A DNA stretch of 64,000 nucleotides, from the NCBI RefSeq assembly GCF_002159625.1, contig NZ_NFIZ01000009.1:36256-100255 (forward strand), given 5' to 3'. The position numbers and the translations under genes were made by a program. This document shows, in pieces, positions 38,002 to 46,612 of the stretch (position 1 is the stretch's first letter; each line of letters starts with the position of its first letter). The DNA comes from Olsenella sp. An285. Its GTDB lineage: Bacteria > Actinomycetota > Coriobacteriia > Coriobacteriales > Atopobiaceae. A model generated the notes under the pieces. That model was not told the DNA's origin and did no database searches. It was given only the letters and a program-made list of their open reading frames with translations.

Positions 38002-38871
38002 ATGAGTAGAATCAGAACCGCCCGACTCGCCATCGCCGCCGGCCTTGTTACCGCGACCTTTGCCGCCGCCATCGCACCCGCGACTGCAAGCGCCGCCTAC
38101 GGAGGCTACTCGGACGTATCCCAGAGCAGCTGGGTCGTTCAGGAGGGCGTCATCGATTGGGCTGAAACCAATGGTGCCGTCGACGGAAACTCCGACGGAA
38201 CATGGGGCGTTACAACGATCATCGACAGGGGTACCGCCGCTGAGATTCTCTACAAGCTCGCCGGTAGGCCCAAGGTAAGCGGCTCGACGAACTTTGCTGA
38301 CTCCGACACGTTTGGTTGGGCTGACAAAGCCATTGTCTGGGCTCAACGAGCTGGCATATTCTCCGGTAACATCCACACTGACGGTTCTGTGACGTTTGAT
38401 CCCTGGGAGCCGCTCACGCGAGAGCAGGCGGCCAAGGTCCTGCGAGTCGTCGCGCGCTCGAGGTCCGTCAATCCCGATGCCATTCGCGGATTCCAGGACA
38501 AGAGCACCGTTTCTGGCTGGGCTGCCGGCTCTGTCGCATGGGCGGTAGAGAACGAAATCATGGGGAAGAGCGGATATTTGGCCGGAGGCAGCAATTGCAC
38601 GAAGGCCGAATTTGTCTCAATGCTCATGTCCACCGATCGTCGCGTCGACTTTGATGACGACTACTTCGAGGATCGCTTTGACGACCCTGATGACTATTGG
38701 GACGATGACGACGACTGGGATGACCTCTGGGACGACGACCGCTGGGACGACGATGACGATGAAGACTGGGACGACCAGTGGGACGATGATGACCGGTGGG
38801 ACGACGACGATGACGACTGGGACGACGATGACCGGTGGGATGACGACGACGATGACGACTGGGACGACTAG
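38002..38871 (+). CDS. Secreted SLH-repeat protein with Asp/Trp-rich tail
   Basis: Product of 289 residues. A signal peptide (1-31, ending ATASA) is followed by three SLH-like repeats at about 37-90, 97-153 and 162-210. These repeats normally hold proteins on cell-wall polymers. Residues 216-289 are almost only Asp and Trp: by my count 50 Asp and 10 Trp of 74, in repeated WDDDD/RWDDDD units, so the tail is extremely acidic and ends the protein. GGAGGG lies upstream of the ATG, and the 228 bases before the gene are AT-richer than average. The tail DNA is an imperfect GAC/GAT/TGG repeat, likely to vary by slippage. Function unknown; cation binding or surface charge are only guesses. Confidence 0.85.
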   Translation: MSRIRTARLAIAAGLVTATFAAAIAPATASAAYGGYSDVSQSSWVVQEGVIDWAETNGAVDGNSDGTWGVTTIIDRGTAAEILYKLAGRPKVSGSTNFADSDTFGWADKAIVWAQRAGIFSGNIHTDGSVTFDPWEPLTREQAAKVLRVVARSRSVNPDAIRGFQDKSTVSGWAAGSVAWAVENEIMGKSGYLAGGSNCTKAEFVSMLMSTDRRVDFDDDYFEDRFDDPDDYWDDDDDWDDLWDDDRWDDDDDEDWDDQWDDDDRWDDDDDDWDDDDRWDDDDDDDWDD

Positions 38872-38911
38872 CCTCTCTTAATTCGGTATTTTCTTTGCCT
38901 GTAGCAGGATG

Positions 38912-38947
38912 AAAGATGGGGTCGCTAAATTGGGCGGCCCCATCTTT
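38912..38947 (+). terminator. Terminator after the SLH protein gene
   Basis: AAAGATGGGG / CCCCATCTTT arms with further G-C pairs inside; the right arm ends in its own T-run. Confidence 0.88.
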
Positions 38948-39025
38948 GTGCTGCCACTCGTCCTTGTTTCCATGGCGTATTTCATGAACTTTCATCACAA
39001 TTGTGTGCAGGGGAGGTGAGACGCC

Positions 39026-39715
39026 ATGAGAGCCGTTCTGAGGGCCGTGAGGGTGCTCGTGCTTGTCCTTCTCGCCTGCGTGCTGTTTGCGGGCGCGTAT
39101 GTGGGCGTGAGCGGCTACCTGCTCTACCGGGAGGCGCTCGGCCGAGCCCCGATCGAGGAGGTCGTCGAGTCCGCACGCTCAGATGACTCCTACGTACGGA
39201 TGGACGATCTGCCCGACGTCTATCTCGACGCCGTGGTTGCCATCGAGGATCACCGCTTCTACGACCATTCCGGCTTCGACGTCATCGCCATCTGTCGCGC
39301 CGCCTGGCACGACCTCGTCACGCTTTCCCTCGAGCAGGGCGGCTCCACCATCACGCAGCAGCTCGCCAAGAACCTCTTCTTCACGCAGGACAAGGACTTT
39401 TCCCGCAAGGTAGCCGAGGTGTTCATGGCGCTCGACCTCGAGGCGCGCTACACCAAGTCCGAGATTCTGGAGCTCTACGTCAACACGTCGTACTTTGGCG
39501 ACGGTCTCTCAGGCATAGGGGAGGCGGCGCGCGGCTATCTGGGGAAGGAGCCCCTGGAGATGACCCCCTGGGAGTGCGCCCTCATGGCCGGTCTCCCCAA
39601 TGCCCCCAACGCGCTCTCCGCGGACCCGGATCTCGCGTGGGCGCGAGCGGAGCTCGTGATGGCCCAAATGGAGAAGTACGGCTACGACACGTCGGTCTTC
39701 TCCGCGTGCATGTAA
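39026..39715 (+). CDS. Monofunctional peptidoglycan glycosyltransferase (GT51)
   Basis: Polymerises lipid II into glycan strands. One N-terminal membrane helix (about 10-32) precedes the GT51 domain. Family motifs in order are AIEDHRFYDHSGFD (catalytic Glu), GGSTITQQLAKNLFF, RKVAEVFMALDLE, and YFGDGLSGIGEAARGYLGK. At 229 residues it has no transpeptidase domain, like MtgA. GGGGAGG precedes the ATG. It is isolated between tRNA genes, with its own neighbourhood of repeats. Confidence 0.95.
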   Translation: MRAVLRAVRVLVLVLLACVLFAGAYVGVSGYLLYREALGRAPIEEVVESARSDDSYVRMDDLPDVYLDAVVAIEDHRFYDHSGFDVIAICRAAWHDLVTLSLEQGGSTITQQLAKNLFFTQDKDFSRKVAEVFMALDLEARYTKSEILELYVNTSYFGDGLSGIGEAARGYLGKEPLEMTPWECALMAGLPNAPNALSADPDLAWARAELVMAQMEKYGYDTSVFSACM

Positions 39716-39824
39716 GGCATCTACCTGCGCTCTTCTTGACTTGCTCACATTTTTTGCCACAGACGGAACATTTCTCGTGCCAAACGCGGATTCTTTTGCT
39801 AACATACCCCTTGCGCAAAAGCGC

Positions 39825-39899
39825 GGGCGATTGGCTCAGGGGTAGAGCACATCCTTCACACGGATGGGGTCGCTGGTTCGAATCCAGCATCGCCCACCA
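39825..39899 (+). tRNA. tRNA-Val (anticodon CAC)
   Basis: Seventy-five bases with encoded CCA. Acceptor GGGCGAT / ATCGCCC; anticodon stem CATCC-GGATG around TTCACAC; T arm GCTGG-TTCGAAT-CCAGC. A TAACAT box lies ~20 bases upstream. Only four bases separate it from the next tRNA. Confidence 0.96.
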
Positions 39900-39903
39900 T
39901 TTT

Positions 39904-39979
39904 GGGGATATAGCTCAGTTGGGAGAGCGCGTGACTGGCAGTCACGAGGTCAGGGGTTCGAACCCCCTTATCTCCACCA
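39904..39979 (+). tRNA. tRNA-Ala (anticodon GGC), copy 2
   Basis: Identical base for base to the copy at 37579-37654, including the encoded CCA. Co-transcribed with tRNA-Val, four bases upstream. Confidence 0.96.
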
Positions 39980-39990
39980 CGATCGCTCAA

Positions 39991-40020
39991 GGCCGTCGGA
40001 TTCATGTCCGACGGCCTTTT
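39991..40020 (+). terminator. Terminator after the tRNA-Val/tRNA-Ala pair
   Basis: Perfect 10-bp stem GGCCGTCGGA / TCCGACGGCC around TTCATG, followed by TTTT. Confidence 0.92.
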
Positions 40021-40068
40021 CGCTGTTCCCGCACCGTGACGCGGCTCTGCGCCCCCAAGAGTGACCGC

Positions 40069-40280
40069 TCCCGGCCCGCACCCATGAGTGCGGGCCGGGA
40101 GTGCGGGCATTTTTGACGCTTGACCTCGTCGAGTGCGGGCTCCCTCTCGCAGGATGCCGTCAGGTGCGCTGCAGGGGTGCCCTATAGGCCGCACTCCGTG
40201 CAGAGAGGTGTCAAGTGCGATAGCTCACGCGCGGGATGGCGAGAAGTGCGGCCCCTCTTGACTGCTGCCGAGAAGTGCGC
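40069..40280. repeat. GTGCGG hairpin repeats, right cluster
   Basis: Most of the ~315-base gap between the tRNA terminator and the acyltransferase stop, with no gene visible. A perfect hairpin (CCCGGCCCGCAC 40070-40081, loop CCATGA, GTGCGGGCCGGG 40088-40099) is followed by AGTGCG half-sites near 40099, 40132, 40189 (inverted), 40214, 40244 and 40273, several next to TTGAC or GTCAA. The unit pairs with the cluster at 37371-37494. Confidence 0.75.
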
Positions 40281-40294
40281 TCGGCCTGCGTGCT

Positions 40295-42130
40295 CTATCG
40301 GCCCGTGATGGCGCGGCGCAGCATCATGACGTAGGCCTCGGCCCCCTCGGGACGCAGGTGCGTGCCGTCGTCCCAGAAGTACTCGTCGTGGCCGGCGCTC
40401 TCGGCGTACCAGTCGATCACCTGCACGTTGTCGTACTGCGAGGCAACGTTCCAGAAGAGCTCGTTGTTGACGTCCTGAAGCGGCAGCGGCACGCGGGTGG
40501 TCACCAGATAGACCTTCTTGTCGGCTCCTGCGGCGTCGATGAGGGCGCGAACCTGGTCCTCGCGCGCGACGCCGTTGTTGCCAAGGGCGAAGACAACCAC
40601 GCCGGCTCCGTGCCCGTCAGCGACGCACTGGTTGTAGACGTCGAGACCCGTGCCGAGCTGTCGTCCGACCTCAGAGTTCATCCAGCCGTTGGGGAACACC
40701 CGCTGGAACTCGGCCTCCGCCCCCAGGGAGACGGAGTCGCCGACGAGCAGCACCTGGGCGTCGGTGGCGCCCGTCTCCACGTCGACGTCGTAGTTGAGGC
40801 GGTTGATGGTGTCCACGGCAGAGGCGAAGGAGGTTCCCGCGAGGTAGGTGCCGGAGAGGTCGTACCCCTGCGTCTCGGGGTCGAACGCGACCCCGGACTG
40901 CCCGCCCTGCTGGTCAACGGGAACGCCCGTCTGCTCGGCCTGGATGGGGGCCACGGAGACGGCGAGCACGCCCGCGAGCGCCGCGGCCTCGAGGCCCAGG
41001 GCCAGACGCGACTGCCCAAGGGCGACGGGCGCGCCCGTGCCGCGCTCCACCAGTCGGTACGAGAGCTCCGCCGCCGCGACGATCGCCAGGAGCTCGAGCG
41101 CCCAGCCCCACCACGGGAGCTCCGTCGTGCGGGTGGCGGGGTTCATGATGAGGAGAAGCGGGTAGTGCCAGAGGTAGAGGGCGAAGCCGCGGGCGCCTGC
41201 GGCAGCGAGGGGACGCAGGCCCAGCACGCGGGAGAGAACGCTTCCGGAGGGTCGGCACACGACCCCGATGGCCACCGCCGTGAGGAGCGCCGCCAGGAAC
41301 GTGCCCCCGCGGTAGGTGAACTCGGAGTAGCCGTTGAGGGTAACCATCATGACGCCGATCCCGGCGAGCGCGGCCACGCCGGCGAGGTCGTAGGCCCACG
41401 AGGGGAGGTCGATCGTCTTGCCGCGCGAGCGCCTGCCGGTTCCCTTGGCGATCCTGGCGAGGCCCCACCCGCGCCCGCGCGTCACGAGCGCGCAGAGGGC
41501 GCCCACCAGGAGCTCGGCCGCGCGCGTGTCAGGTCCGTAGTAGATGCGGTTGGTGTCTCCCATGGGGTCGTAGAGCGCGGCCATCGCCACTGCCGACGCA
41601 AGGGCGAGGACGGCCACCACCTTGATGGCGCTGGACCGCCGCCTGAAGATGCGGGAGAGCAGCAGGAGCAGGAGCGGCCAGACCAGGTAGAACTGCATCG
41701 TCACGCCCACGAACCACAGGTGCGTGAGCGGGGAGGGGAGTCCCGCCGCCGCAAAGTACGACACGTTGCGCACGATGTAGTAGATGTTCTCGAAGAAGAG
41801 GAGCGCCGGAACGGCGTCGCTCTTGACCTTGGGCAGGAGCGCGGGCGAGAAGAGCAGGCAGAGCAGCGCCACCACGCCCACGAGCACGAGCATGGAGGGC
41901 AGCATCCTCGTCACACGCCTGAGGATGAACCGCGGATAGTCGAACCCCTTGCCGCGCGAGATCTCGCGCTCGACGGAGAGGGTGATCAGGTATCCCGTGA
42001 GGACGAAGAAGACCGTCACGCCGAAGTAGCCCCCGGGAAGCCAGCTCGCGTTGGCGTGATAGACGATGATCGCCGCTATGGCGAGGATTCTCAGCCCGTC
42101 GAGGGCGGGGACCTTCCTGGTGCTCGGCAT
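40295..42130 (-). CDS. Membrane acyltransferase-3 / SGNH (OatA-like)
   Basis: Predicted O-acetylation of a cell-envelope polymer. The N-terminal ~360 residues form the ten-helix acyltransferase-3 domain (LDGLRILAIAAIIVYHA, with its conserved His, and FFVLTGYLIT). The C-terminal extracytoplasmic part is an SGNH esterase-like domain with LLVGDSVSLGAEAEF (Ser) and DDGTHLRPEG (Asp588, His591). OatA has the same layout and acetylates peptidoglycan muramic acid. I prefer ATG 42130 (611 residues), because a TAGAAT promoter box overlaps the alternative GTG at 42187. Confidence 0.9.
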   Translation of the reverse strand: MPSTRKVPALDGLRILAIAAIIVYHANASWLPGGYFGVTVFFVLTGYLITLSVEREISRGKGFDYPRFILRRVTRMLPSMLVLVGVVALLCLLFSPALLPKVKSDAVPALLFFENIYYIVRNVSYFAAAGLPSPLTHLWFVGVTMQFYLVWPLLLLLLSRIFRRRSSAIKVVAVLALASAVAMAALYDPMGDTNRIYYGPDTRAAELLVGALCALVTRGRGWGLARIAKGTGRRSRGKTIDLPSWAYDLAGVAALAGIGVMMVTLNGYSEFTYRGGTFLAALLTAVAIGVVCRPSGSVLSRVLGLRPLAAAGARGFALYLWHYPLLLIMNPATRTTELPWWGWALELLAIVAAAELSYRLVERGTGAPVALGQSRLALGLEAAALAGVLAVSVAPIQAEQTGVPVDQQGGQSGVAFDPETQGYDLSGTYLAGTSFASAVDTINRLNYDVDVETGATDAQVLLVGDSVSLGAEAEFQRVFPNGWMNSEVGRQLGTGLDVYNQCVADGHGAGVVVFALGNNGVAREDQVRALIDAAGADKKVYLVTTRVPLPLQDVNNELFWNVASQYDNVQVIDWYAESAGHDEYFWDDGTHLRPEGAEAYVMMLRRAITGR

Positions 42131-42360
42131 CGTTCTCGCTTTCCGCGCCCCCTGGGGACGCGCAACGTCGCTCGTTCTTCTCGTCACATTCTAGCGCCCT
42201 CGTGCGACGTCATTTCCGGCCCCACCAGAATCCCACCTCCGCGAGGCGCGGTTGAGGCGGTGCCCCGGCGCATGGGGACGGCGAGGAGGCGGCCCGTTAG
42301 GCACGCTGGGTGACGTAACAGCCGTATACTGTTCGAGTTGCACCGTCAGGGAGGAGCGCC

Positions 42361-42747
42361 ATGCCAGCATCAGATAACCCCGTCGAGCTCTTTGGCCTCA
42401 GGCTCGCACACGTGGGCATCAACACCAACAGCCCGGAGGAGGCCGAGGCCACGGCCGACGCGCTCTGCGCCCTCATGGGCATCGAGCGCGGAGAGGGGCC
42501 GTTCCCGATCTCCTCCTTCGCCGGGACCCTCGTGGAGGTCATGAACAACGGAGGGCGCGGCGAGAAGGGCCACATAGGCCTGCACGTCGACGACGTCGAG
42601 GCCGCCGAGGCGTGGTACCGCGCCCGCGGCGTCGAGTTCAACGAGGCCTCCCGCGCCATGTGTCCGGACGACCCGGAGCGCACCTACCTCATCTACTTCA
42701 AGGAAGAGATCGCGGGCTTCGCCGTCCACATCACCGTGGCGGACTAG
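42361..42747 (+). CDS. VOC-superfamily (glyoxalase-like) protein
   Basis: Metal-binding-fold protein of 128 residues with two beta-alpha-beta-beta-beta modules: [26 protein letters not shown] and [25 protein letters not shown]. From memory it resembles the domain fused to the C-terminus of KDPG aldolases in some Firmicutes ([15 protein letters not shown] and the [14 protein letters not shown] end). Here it stands alone with no aldolase nearby, so the substrate is unknown. GGGAGGAG precedes the ATG. The 230-base gap to the divergent acyltransferase holds a TATACT box at 42325-42330. Confidence 0.8.
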   Translation: MPASDNPVELFGLRLAHVGINTNSPEEAEATADALCALMGIERGEGPFPISSFAGTLVEVMNNGGRGEKGHIGLHVDDVEAAEAWYRARGVEFNEASRAMCPDDPERTYLIYFKEEIAGFAVHITVAD

Positions 42748-42790
42748 CCTACCGTCGCACCGTTCAACCCAGGCACCAAGGAACACGCAC

Positions 42791-44785
42791 GTGATAGCAC
42801 TCGCAGACAAGATCACCAAGTCATTTGGCGGCCGCGTCCTCTACTCGGGCGCGACGCTGCAGCTCAATGCCCAGGAGCGCTGGGCGCTCGTGGGCCCCAA
42901 CGGCTCGGGAAAGACCACGCTCCTCAAGATCATCATGGGCGAGGAGGGCGCGGACGAGGGCACGGTGAGCTTTGCCAAGGACGCCACCATCGGCTACCTG
43001 GAGCAGGAGACCAAGCTCGCCGGCGAGAAGAGCGCCCTCGCGGAGGTCGTCGACTCCGCCCACGAGGTCAAGGACGTGGAGCGCCTGGTGGCCGAGCTCG
43101 AGCGCAAGATCTCCGAGACCGCCCCCGGGCCCGAGCTCGACCAGCTCCTCGAGCGCTACGGTCACGCACAGGACCGCTTCGAGCGCCTGGGCGGCTACGA
43201 GCTGGAGGCCCGCGCCAAGCAGATCCTGGGCGGCCTCGGCTTTCCCGTGGAGGACTTCGACAAGCCGGCACGTGACTTCTCCGGCGGCTGGCAGATGCGC
43301 ATAGCCCTCTCCAAGCTGCTGCTGCGTCACCCCGACCTGCTGCTTCTGGACGAGCCCACCAACCACCTCGACCTCGAGAGCGTCAAGTGGCTCGAGCAGT
43401 TCCTCGCCGGCTACGACGGCGCCGTGCTGCTGGTCTCGCACGACCGCGCGTTCATGGACGCGTGCGTCTCCCACGTGGCCGCCGTGGAGAACCGCCGCAT
43501 CACCACCTACACCGGAAACTACTCGAGCTACCTCAGGCAGCGCGAGGACAACCTCGAGCAGATGCGCGCCAAGCGGGCCGCGCAGGAGCGCGAGATCGCC
43601 CACATGCAGGTCTTCGTGGACAAGTTCCGCTACAAGCCCACCAAGGCGGCCCAGGCGCAGGAGCGCATGAAGAAGATCGAGCAGATCAAGAGCGAGCTCG
43701 TCATCCTCCCCGAGGGCACCAAGAAGGTGCGCTTCTCCTTTCCGGAGCCCCCTCGCACGGGCGACGAGGTCGTGAAGCTCGAGGGCGTCTCCAAGTCCTT
43801 TGGCGAGAACCACGTCTACTCGGGCGTGGACCTCACGCTGTACCGCGGCGACCACGTGGTGCTGGTGGGCCCCAACGGCGCCGGCAAGTCCACGCTCATG
43901 AAGCTCATGAACGGCAGGCTCGCGCCCGACGCGGGCAGCGTCTCCCTGGGCAAGAGCGTCACCCAGGCCTACTACGCGCAGCACCAGCTCGAGCAGCTCA
44001 ACGAGGCCAACACGGTCCTCGGCGAGATGGACTCGGTCGCCGCCGGATGGACCACCTCGGAGGAGCGCAGGCTTCTGGGAGCGTTCCTCTTCCACGGCGA
44101 CGACGTGGAGAAGCGCGTCTCCGTCCTCTCGGGCGGCGAGCGGGCGCGTCTGGCGCTGGCCAAGATGCTCGTGGCGCCCGACCCGCTGCTGCTCCTGGAC
44201 GAGCCCACCAACCACCTGGACATCGACTCCGTGGACGTGCTCGAGCGCGCCCTCGTTGACTTTGCCGGCACGATCGTGCTGATCTCGCACGACGAGCACC
44301 TCGTGCGAGCCGTGGCAAACAAGGTCGTGGACGTGCGCGACCACAAGGTCACGGTCTACGACGGGGACTACGACTACTACCTCTTCAAGCGCGCCGAGCT
44401 CGAGGCGCGCGAGGCGGGGGAGGCCCAGTCGGCCCCGGCTCAGGGCCGCGGCACTACTCAGGCGGCCGCACCCGCTGAGCCCGCGACCACGGGAAGGAAC
44501 GTCAAGACCCGCGAGCAGCGCCGCGCGGAGGCCGAGGAGCGCAACCGCAGGAACCGCGCCCTCAAGGCGGAGCGCACGCGCCTCAGGGAGGTAGAGGCGG
44601 CGCTCGAGCCCGCTCAGGCGCGCCTCAAGGAGCTCGAGGAGCTCATGGCGAGCGAGGACCTCTACAACGACGCCAAGCGCTTTGACGAGTGCATGACCGA
44701 GTACACCGCGCTCTCAAAGAAGGTGCCCGCCCTCGAGACCGAGTGGCTCGAGCTCACCGAGAAGATCGAGGGGGCGGCGCAGTGA
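42791..44785 (+). CDS. ABC-F family ATPase (Uup/YfmR-like)
   Basis: Soluble tandem ABC protein that acts on the ribosome. First Walker A GPNGSGKT (35-42) with FSGGWQMR signature; second GPNGAGKS with [13 protein letters not shown]. The linker between them carries the P-site tRNA-interacting motif region ([16 protein letters not shown]). The C-terminal ~100 residues are a charged coiled coil, a Uup-like feature; 664 residues from a GTG start. It heads a run of eight co-directional genes. Confidence 0.93.
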   Translation: MIALADKITKSFGGRVLYSGATLQLNAQERWALVGPNGSGKTTLLKIIMGEEGADEGTVSFAKDATIGYLEQETKLAGEKSALAEVVDSAHEVKDVERLVAELERKISETAPGPELDQLLERYGHAQDRFERLGGYELEARAKQILGGLGFPVEDFDKPARDFSGGWQMRIALSKLLLRHPDLLLLDEPTNHLDLESVKWLEQFLAGYDGAVLLVSHDRAFMDACVSHVAAVENRRITTYTGNYSSYLRQREDNLEQMRAKRAAQEREIAHMQVFVDKFRYKPTKAAQAQERMKKIEQIKSELVILPEGTKKVRFSFPEPPRTGDEVVKLEGVSKSFGENHVYSGVDLTLYRGDHVVLVGPNGAGKSTLMKLMNGRLAPDAGSVSLGKSVTQAYYAQHQLEQLNEANTVLGEMDSVAAGWTTSEERRLLGAFLFHGDDVEKRVSVLSGGERARLALAKMLVAPDPLLLLDEPTNHLDIDSVDVLERALVDFAGTIVLISHDEHLVRAVANKVVDVRDHKVTVYDGDYDYYLFKRAELEAREAGEAQSAPAQGRGTTQAAAPAEPATTGRNVKTREQRRAEAEERNRRNRALKAERTRLREVEAALEPAQARLKELEELMASEDLYNDAKRFDECMTEYTALSKKVPALETEWLELTEKIEGAAQ

Positions 44786-45060
44786 GCCGCGCGCTGGGCG
44801 TCGTCGCCACGGCGTGCCGCGCCTTCGCGGCGGCCTACCTCGTCCTTCTCGTGCTGGACGTGCTCCTTCCCGCCGGGGCGAGGACGTGGCTCCTGGGGCT
44901 CAACGGCCTGGCGTCGAGACTCGTGCCGGGCCCGGTCTCGGGCCTCTTTGTCCTCCCGACGCCCCTGGGCGGGGCCCTGCGCGGGGACTTTGCCCTCGCT
45001 GCCGTGATTCTGCTCGCCGTCGGCTGGCTCTGCCGCCGCGTCTCGACCTCGCTGCGCTGA
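44782..45060 (+). CDS. Small membrane protein, unknown function
   Basis: Ninety-two residues; I do not recognise the family. Two hydrophobic segments (about 12-30 and 70-84) are joined by a loop with [22 protein letters not shown], and the C-terminus is basic (CRRVSTSLR). The GTG overlaps the stop of the ABC-F gene (GTGA), so expression is probably coupled, and the next gene is a membrane protease. Confidence 0.7.
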   Translation: MSRALGVVATACRAFAAAYLVLLVLDVLLPAGARTWLLGLNGLASRLVPGPVSGLFVLPTPLGGALRGDFALAAVILLAVGWLCRRVSTSLR

Positions 45061-45081
45061 CGCCGCGAGAGGGGAGCGCCC

Positions 45082-45768
45082 TTGTACTCACTCGACTACC
45101 TGCTGGGGATCGTGGTCTCCGTCCTCCTGGTCATGTTCTCCGCCATGGTCCACGAGGTCGCGCACGGCTGGGTCGCGCACCTCTGCGGCGACGACACCGC
45201 GCGCGAGGCCGGGCGCCTCACGCTGGACCCGCGGGCGCACCTGGACCCGCTGGGATCGGTCATCCTGCCCATCGCCTGCGCGCTCCTGGGCGCTCCGGTC
45301 TTTGCCTTTGCCAAGCCGGTTCCGTACAACCCCGCGCGCCTGAGGCACCCCAGGAGGGACGAGCTTCTCGTGGCGCTCGCCGGCCCCGCCTCCAACCTCC
45401 TGCAGGCCGTCCTGGGGACGGCGCTTCTGGGCGCGACCCTCGCGCTCGGACAGGGCGCGCTCACCGTCGAGATGCTCTACGGGGCGATGGACCTTCTCAC
45501 GACCTACGTGTACGTGAACCTCGTCCTCTGCTTCTTCAACCTCATACCCTTCCCGCCGCTCGACGGCTCGAAGGTCGTCCTCTTCTTCCTCCCTCCCGCG
45601 GCGCGCAGGAAGTACTACGAGCTCCAGCAGTACGCGATGTTCCTGCTGCTGCTCCTGCTCTACGTTTTGCCGGGGCTCCTCCGCGTTGACCCGCTGGGCA
45701 TCTATCTCAACGCCACGGCGGGAGAGACCTACGCCGCGCTCATGACGGCCCTGACGGCGGTGCTCTAG
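45082..45768 (+). CDS. Site-2 protease family membrane metalloprotease (M50, short type)
   Basis: Short zinc metalloprotease of 228 residues with no PDZ domain. Zinc ligands are MVHEVAHGW (His24, Glu25, His28) and NLIPFPPLDGSKV. Five or six hydrophobic segments. TTG 45082 follows GAGAGGGGA. The family (YwhC-like) is commonly next to scpA-scpB in Gram-positives, as here; its substrates are not known. Confidence 0.93.
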   Translation: MYSLDYLLGIVVSVLLVMFSAMVHEVAHGWVAHLCGDDTAREAGRLTLDPRAHLDPLGSVILPIACALLGAPVFAFAKPVPYNPARLRHPRRDELLVALAGPASNLLQAVLGTALLGATLALGQGALTVEMLYGAMDLLTTYVYVNLVLCFFNLIPFPPLDGSKVVLFFLPPAARRKYYELQQYAMFLLLLLLYVLPGLLRVDPLGIYLNATAGETYAALMTALTAVL

Positions 45769-45769
45769 G

Positions 45770-46612
45770 ATGTCGTACCGCGTCCGCACGCAGTCCTACT
45801 CCGGCCCCTTCGACCTTCTCCTCCAGCTGGTGACGAGGCAGAGGGTGACCATCGGCTCGATCTCGATCTCCGAGGTGGCCAACCAGTACCTGGAGGAGGT
45901 CGACCGCATGGCCGACCTCGATCTCGACGTGGCGAGCGACTTTCTCCTGGTGGCCTCCACGCTGCTGGACATCAAGGCCGCCTCCCTCGTGCCGGACGAG
46001 CCGCTCCTCAGGCGCGGGGAGCCGGAGGACGAGGAGGACGACCTCGAGAACCTCACCCCCGAGGAGGCGCGCGAGGTCCTCATAGCCCGCCTCATCGCCT
46101 ACAAGCAGTTCAGGGGGGCGGGCGCGGCGCTCGGCGCCCGCATGGAGGCCGAGGGCCGCATGCACCCGCGCACCGTGGGCCCGGACCCCGAGTTCCTCGG
46201 CCTCATGCCGGACTACCTCGAGGGCATCACCCTTCGCAGCCTCGCCGTCATCTGCGCGGACATCGACTCCCGCCGCGAGACGTTCCTCCTTGAGGCGGAG
46301 CACATCGCACCGAGGAGGCTCCCGGTGGCGCTCACCATCGCCTCGGTGGACAGGCTCGTGCGCAGGCGCGGGCGCGTGACCTTCTCCGAGCTCGTGGACG
46401 GGCAGGACGACCCCGAGACCGTGGTCGCCAACTTCCTCGCCATCCTCGAGCTCTTCAAGCGCGGCCTCGTGCGCGTGCGCCAGGACGAGATCTTCGGCGA
46501 GATCGACATCGCCCACGTCGAGGGCGCCGAGGCCTACGAGCTCGACGAGTCCGTCCTCGCCGAGCTCGACTTCGACCCCACGGACGAGCTTTCGGAAGGA
46601 GACCTCTCATGA
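45770..46612 (+). CDS. scpA: Segregation and condensation protein A
   Basis: Kleisin subunit that bridges the SMC heads in bacterial condensin. The N-terminal GPFDLLLQLVTRQRVTIGSISISEVANQYL region and the C-terminal winged helix (VTFSELVDGQDDPETVVANFLAILELFKRGLVRVRQDE) are clear; 280 residues. It overlaps the start of scpB by ATGA, as expected for subunits made together. Confidence 0.96.
   Translation: MSYRVRTQSYSGPFDLLLQLVTRQRVTIGSISISEVANQYLEEVDRMADLDLDVASDFLLVASTLLDIKAASLVPDEPLLRRGEPEDEEDDLENLTPEEAREVLIARLIAYKQFRGAGAALGARMEAEGRMHPRTVGPDPEFLGLMPDYLEGITLRSLAVICADIDSRRETFLLEAEHIAPRRLPVALTIASVDRLVRRRGRVTFSELVDGQDDPETVVANFLAILELFKRGLVRVRQDEIFGEIDIAHVEGAEAYELDESVLAELDFDPTDELSEGDLS

Noticed and set aside
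38649..38871. Asp/Trp tail as a frameshift product or non-coding repeat
   Set aside because: The frame is continuous from the SLH part, Trp codons recur at regular places, and a terminator follows the stop; I keep it as coding.
37579..39979. Integrative element between the two tRNA-Ala genes
   Set aside because: The genes enclosed include no integrase or mobility gene, and both tRNA copies are complete; duplication is equally likely.
37371..40294. CRISPR array, suggested by the repeated AGTGCGG units
   Set aside because: Units are short, irregularly spaced and occur in both orientations, with no uniform spacers and no cas genes in the window.
42131..42187. GTG 42187 as start of the acyltransferase
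   Set aside because: It overlaps a TAGAAT promoter box, so it would lie at or before the transcript start; the ATG at 42130 gives the normal family N-terminus.
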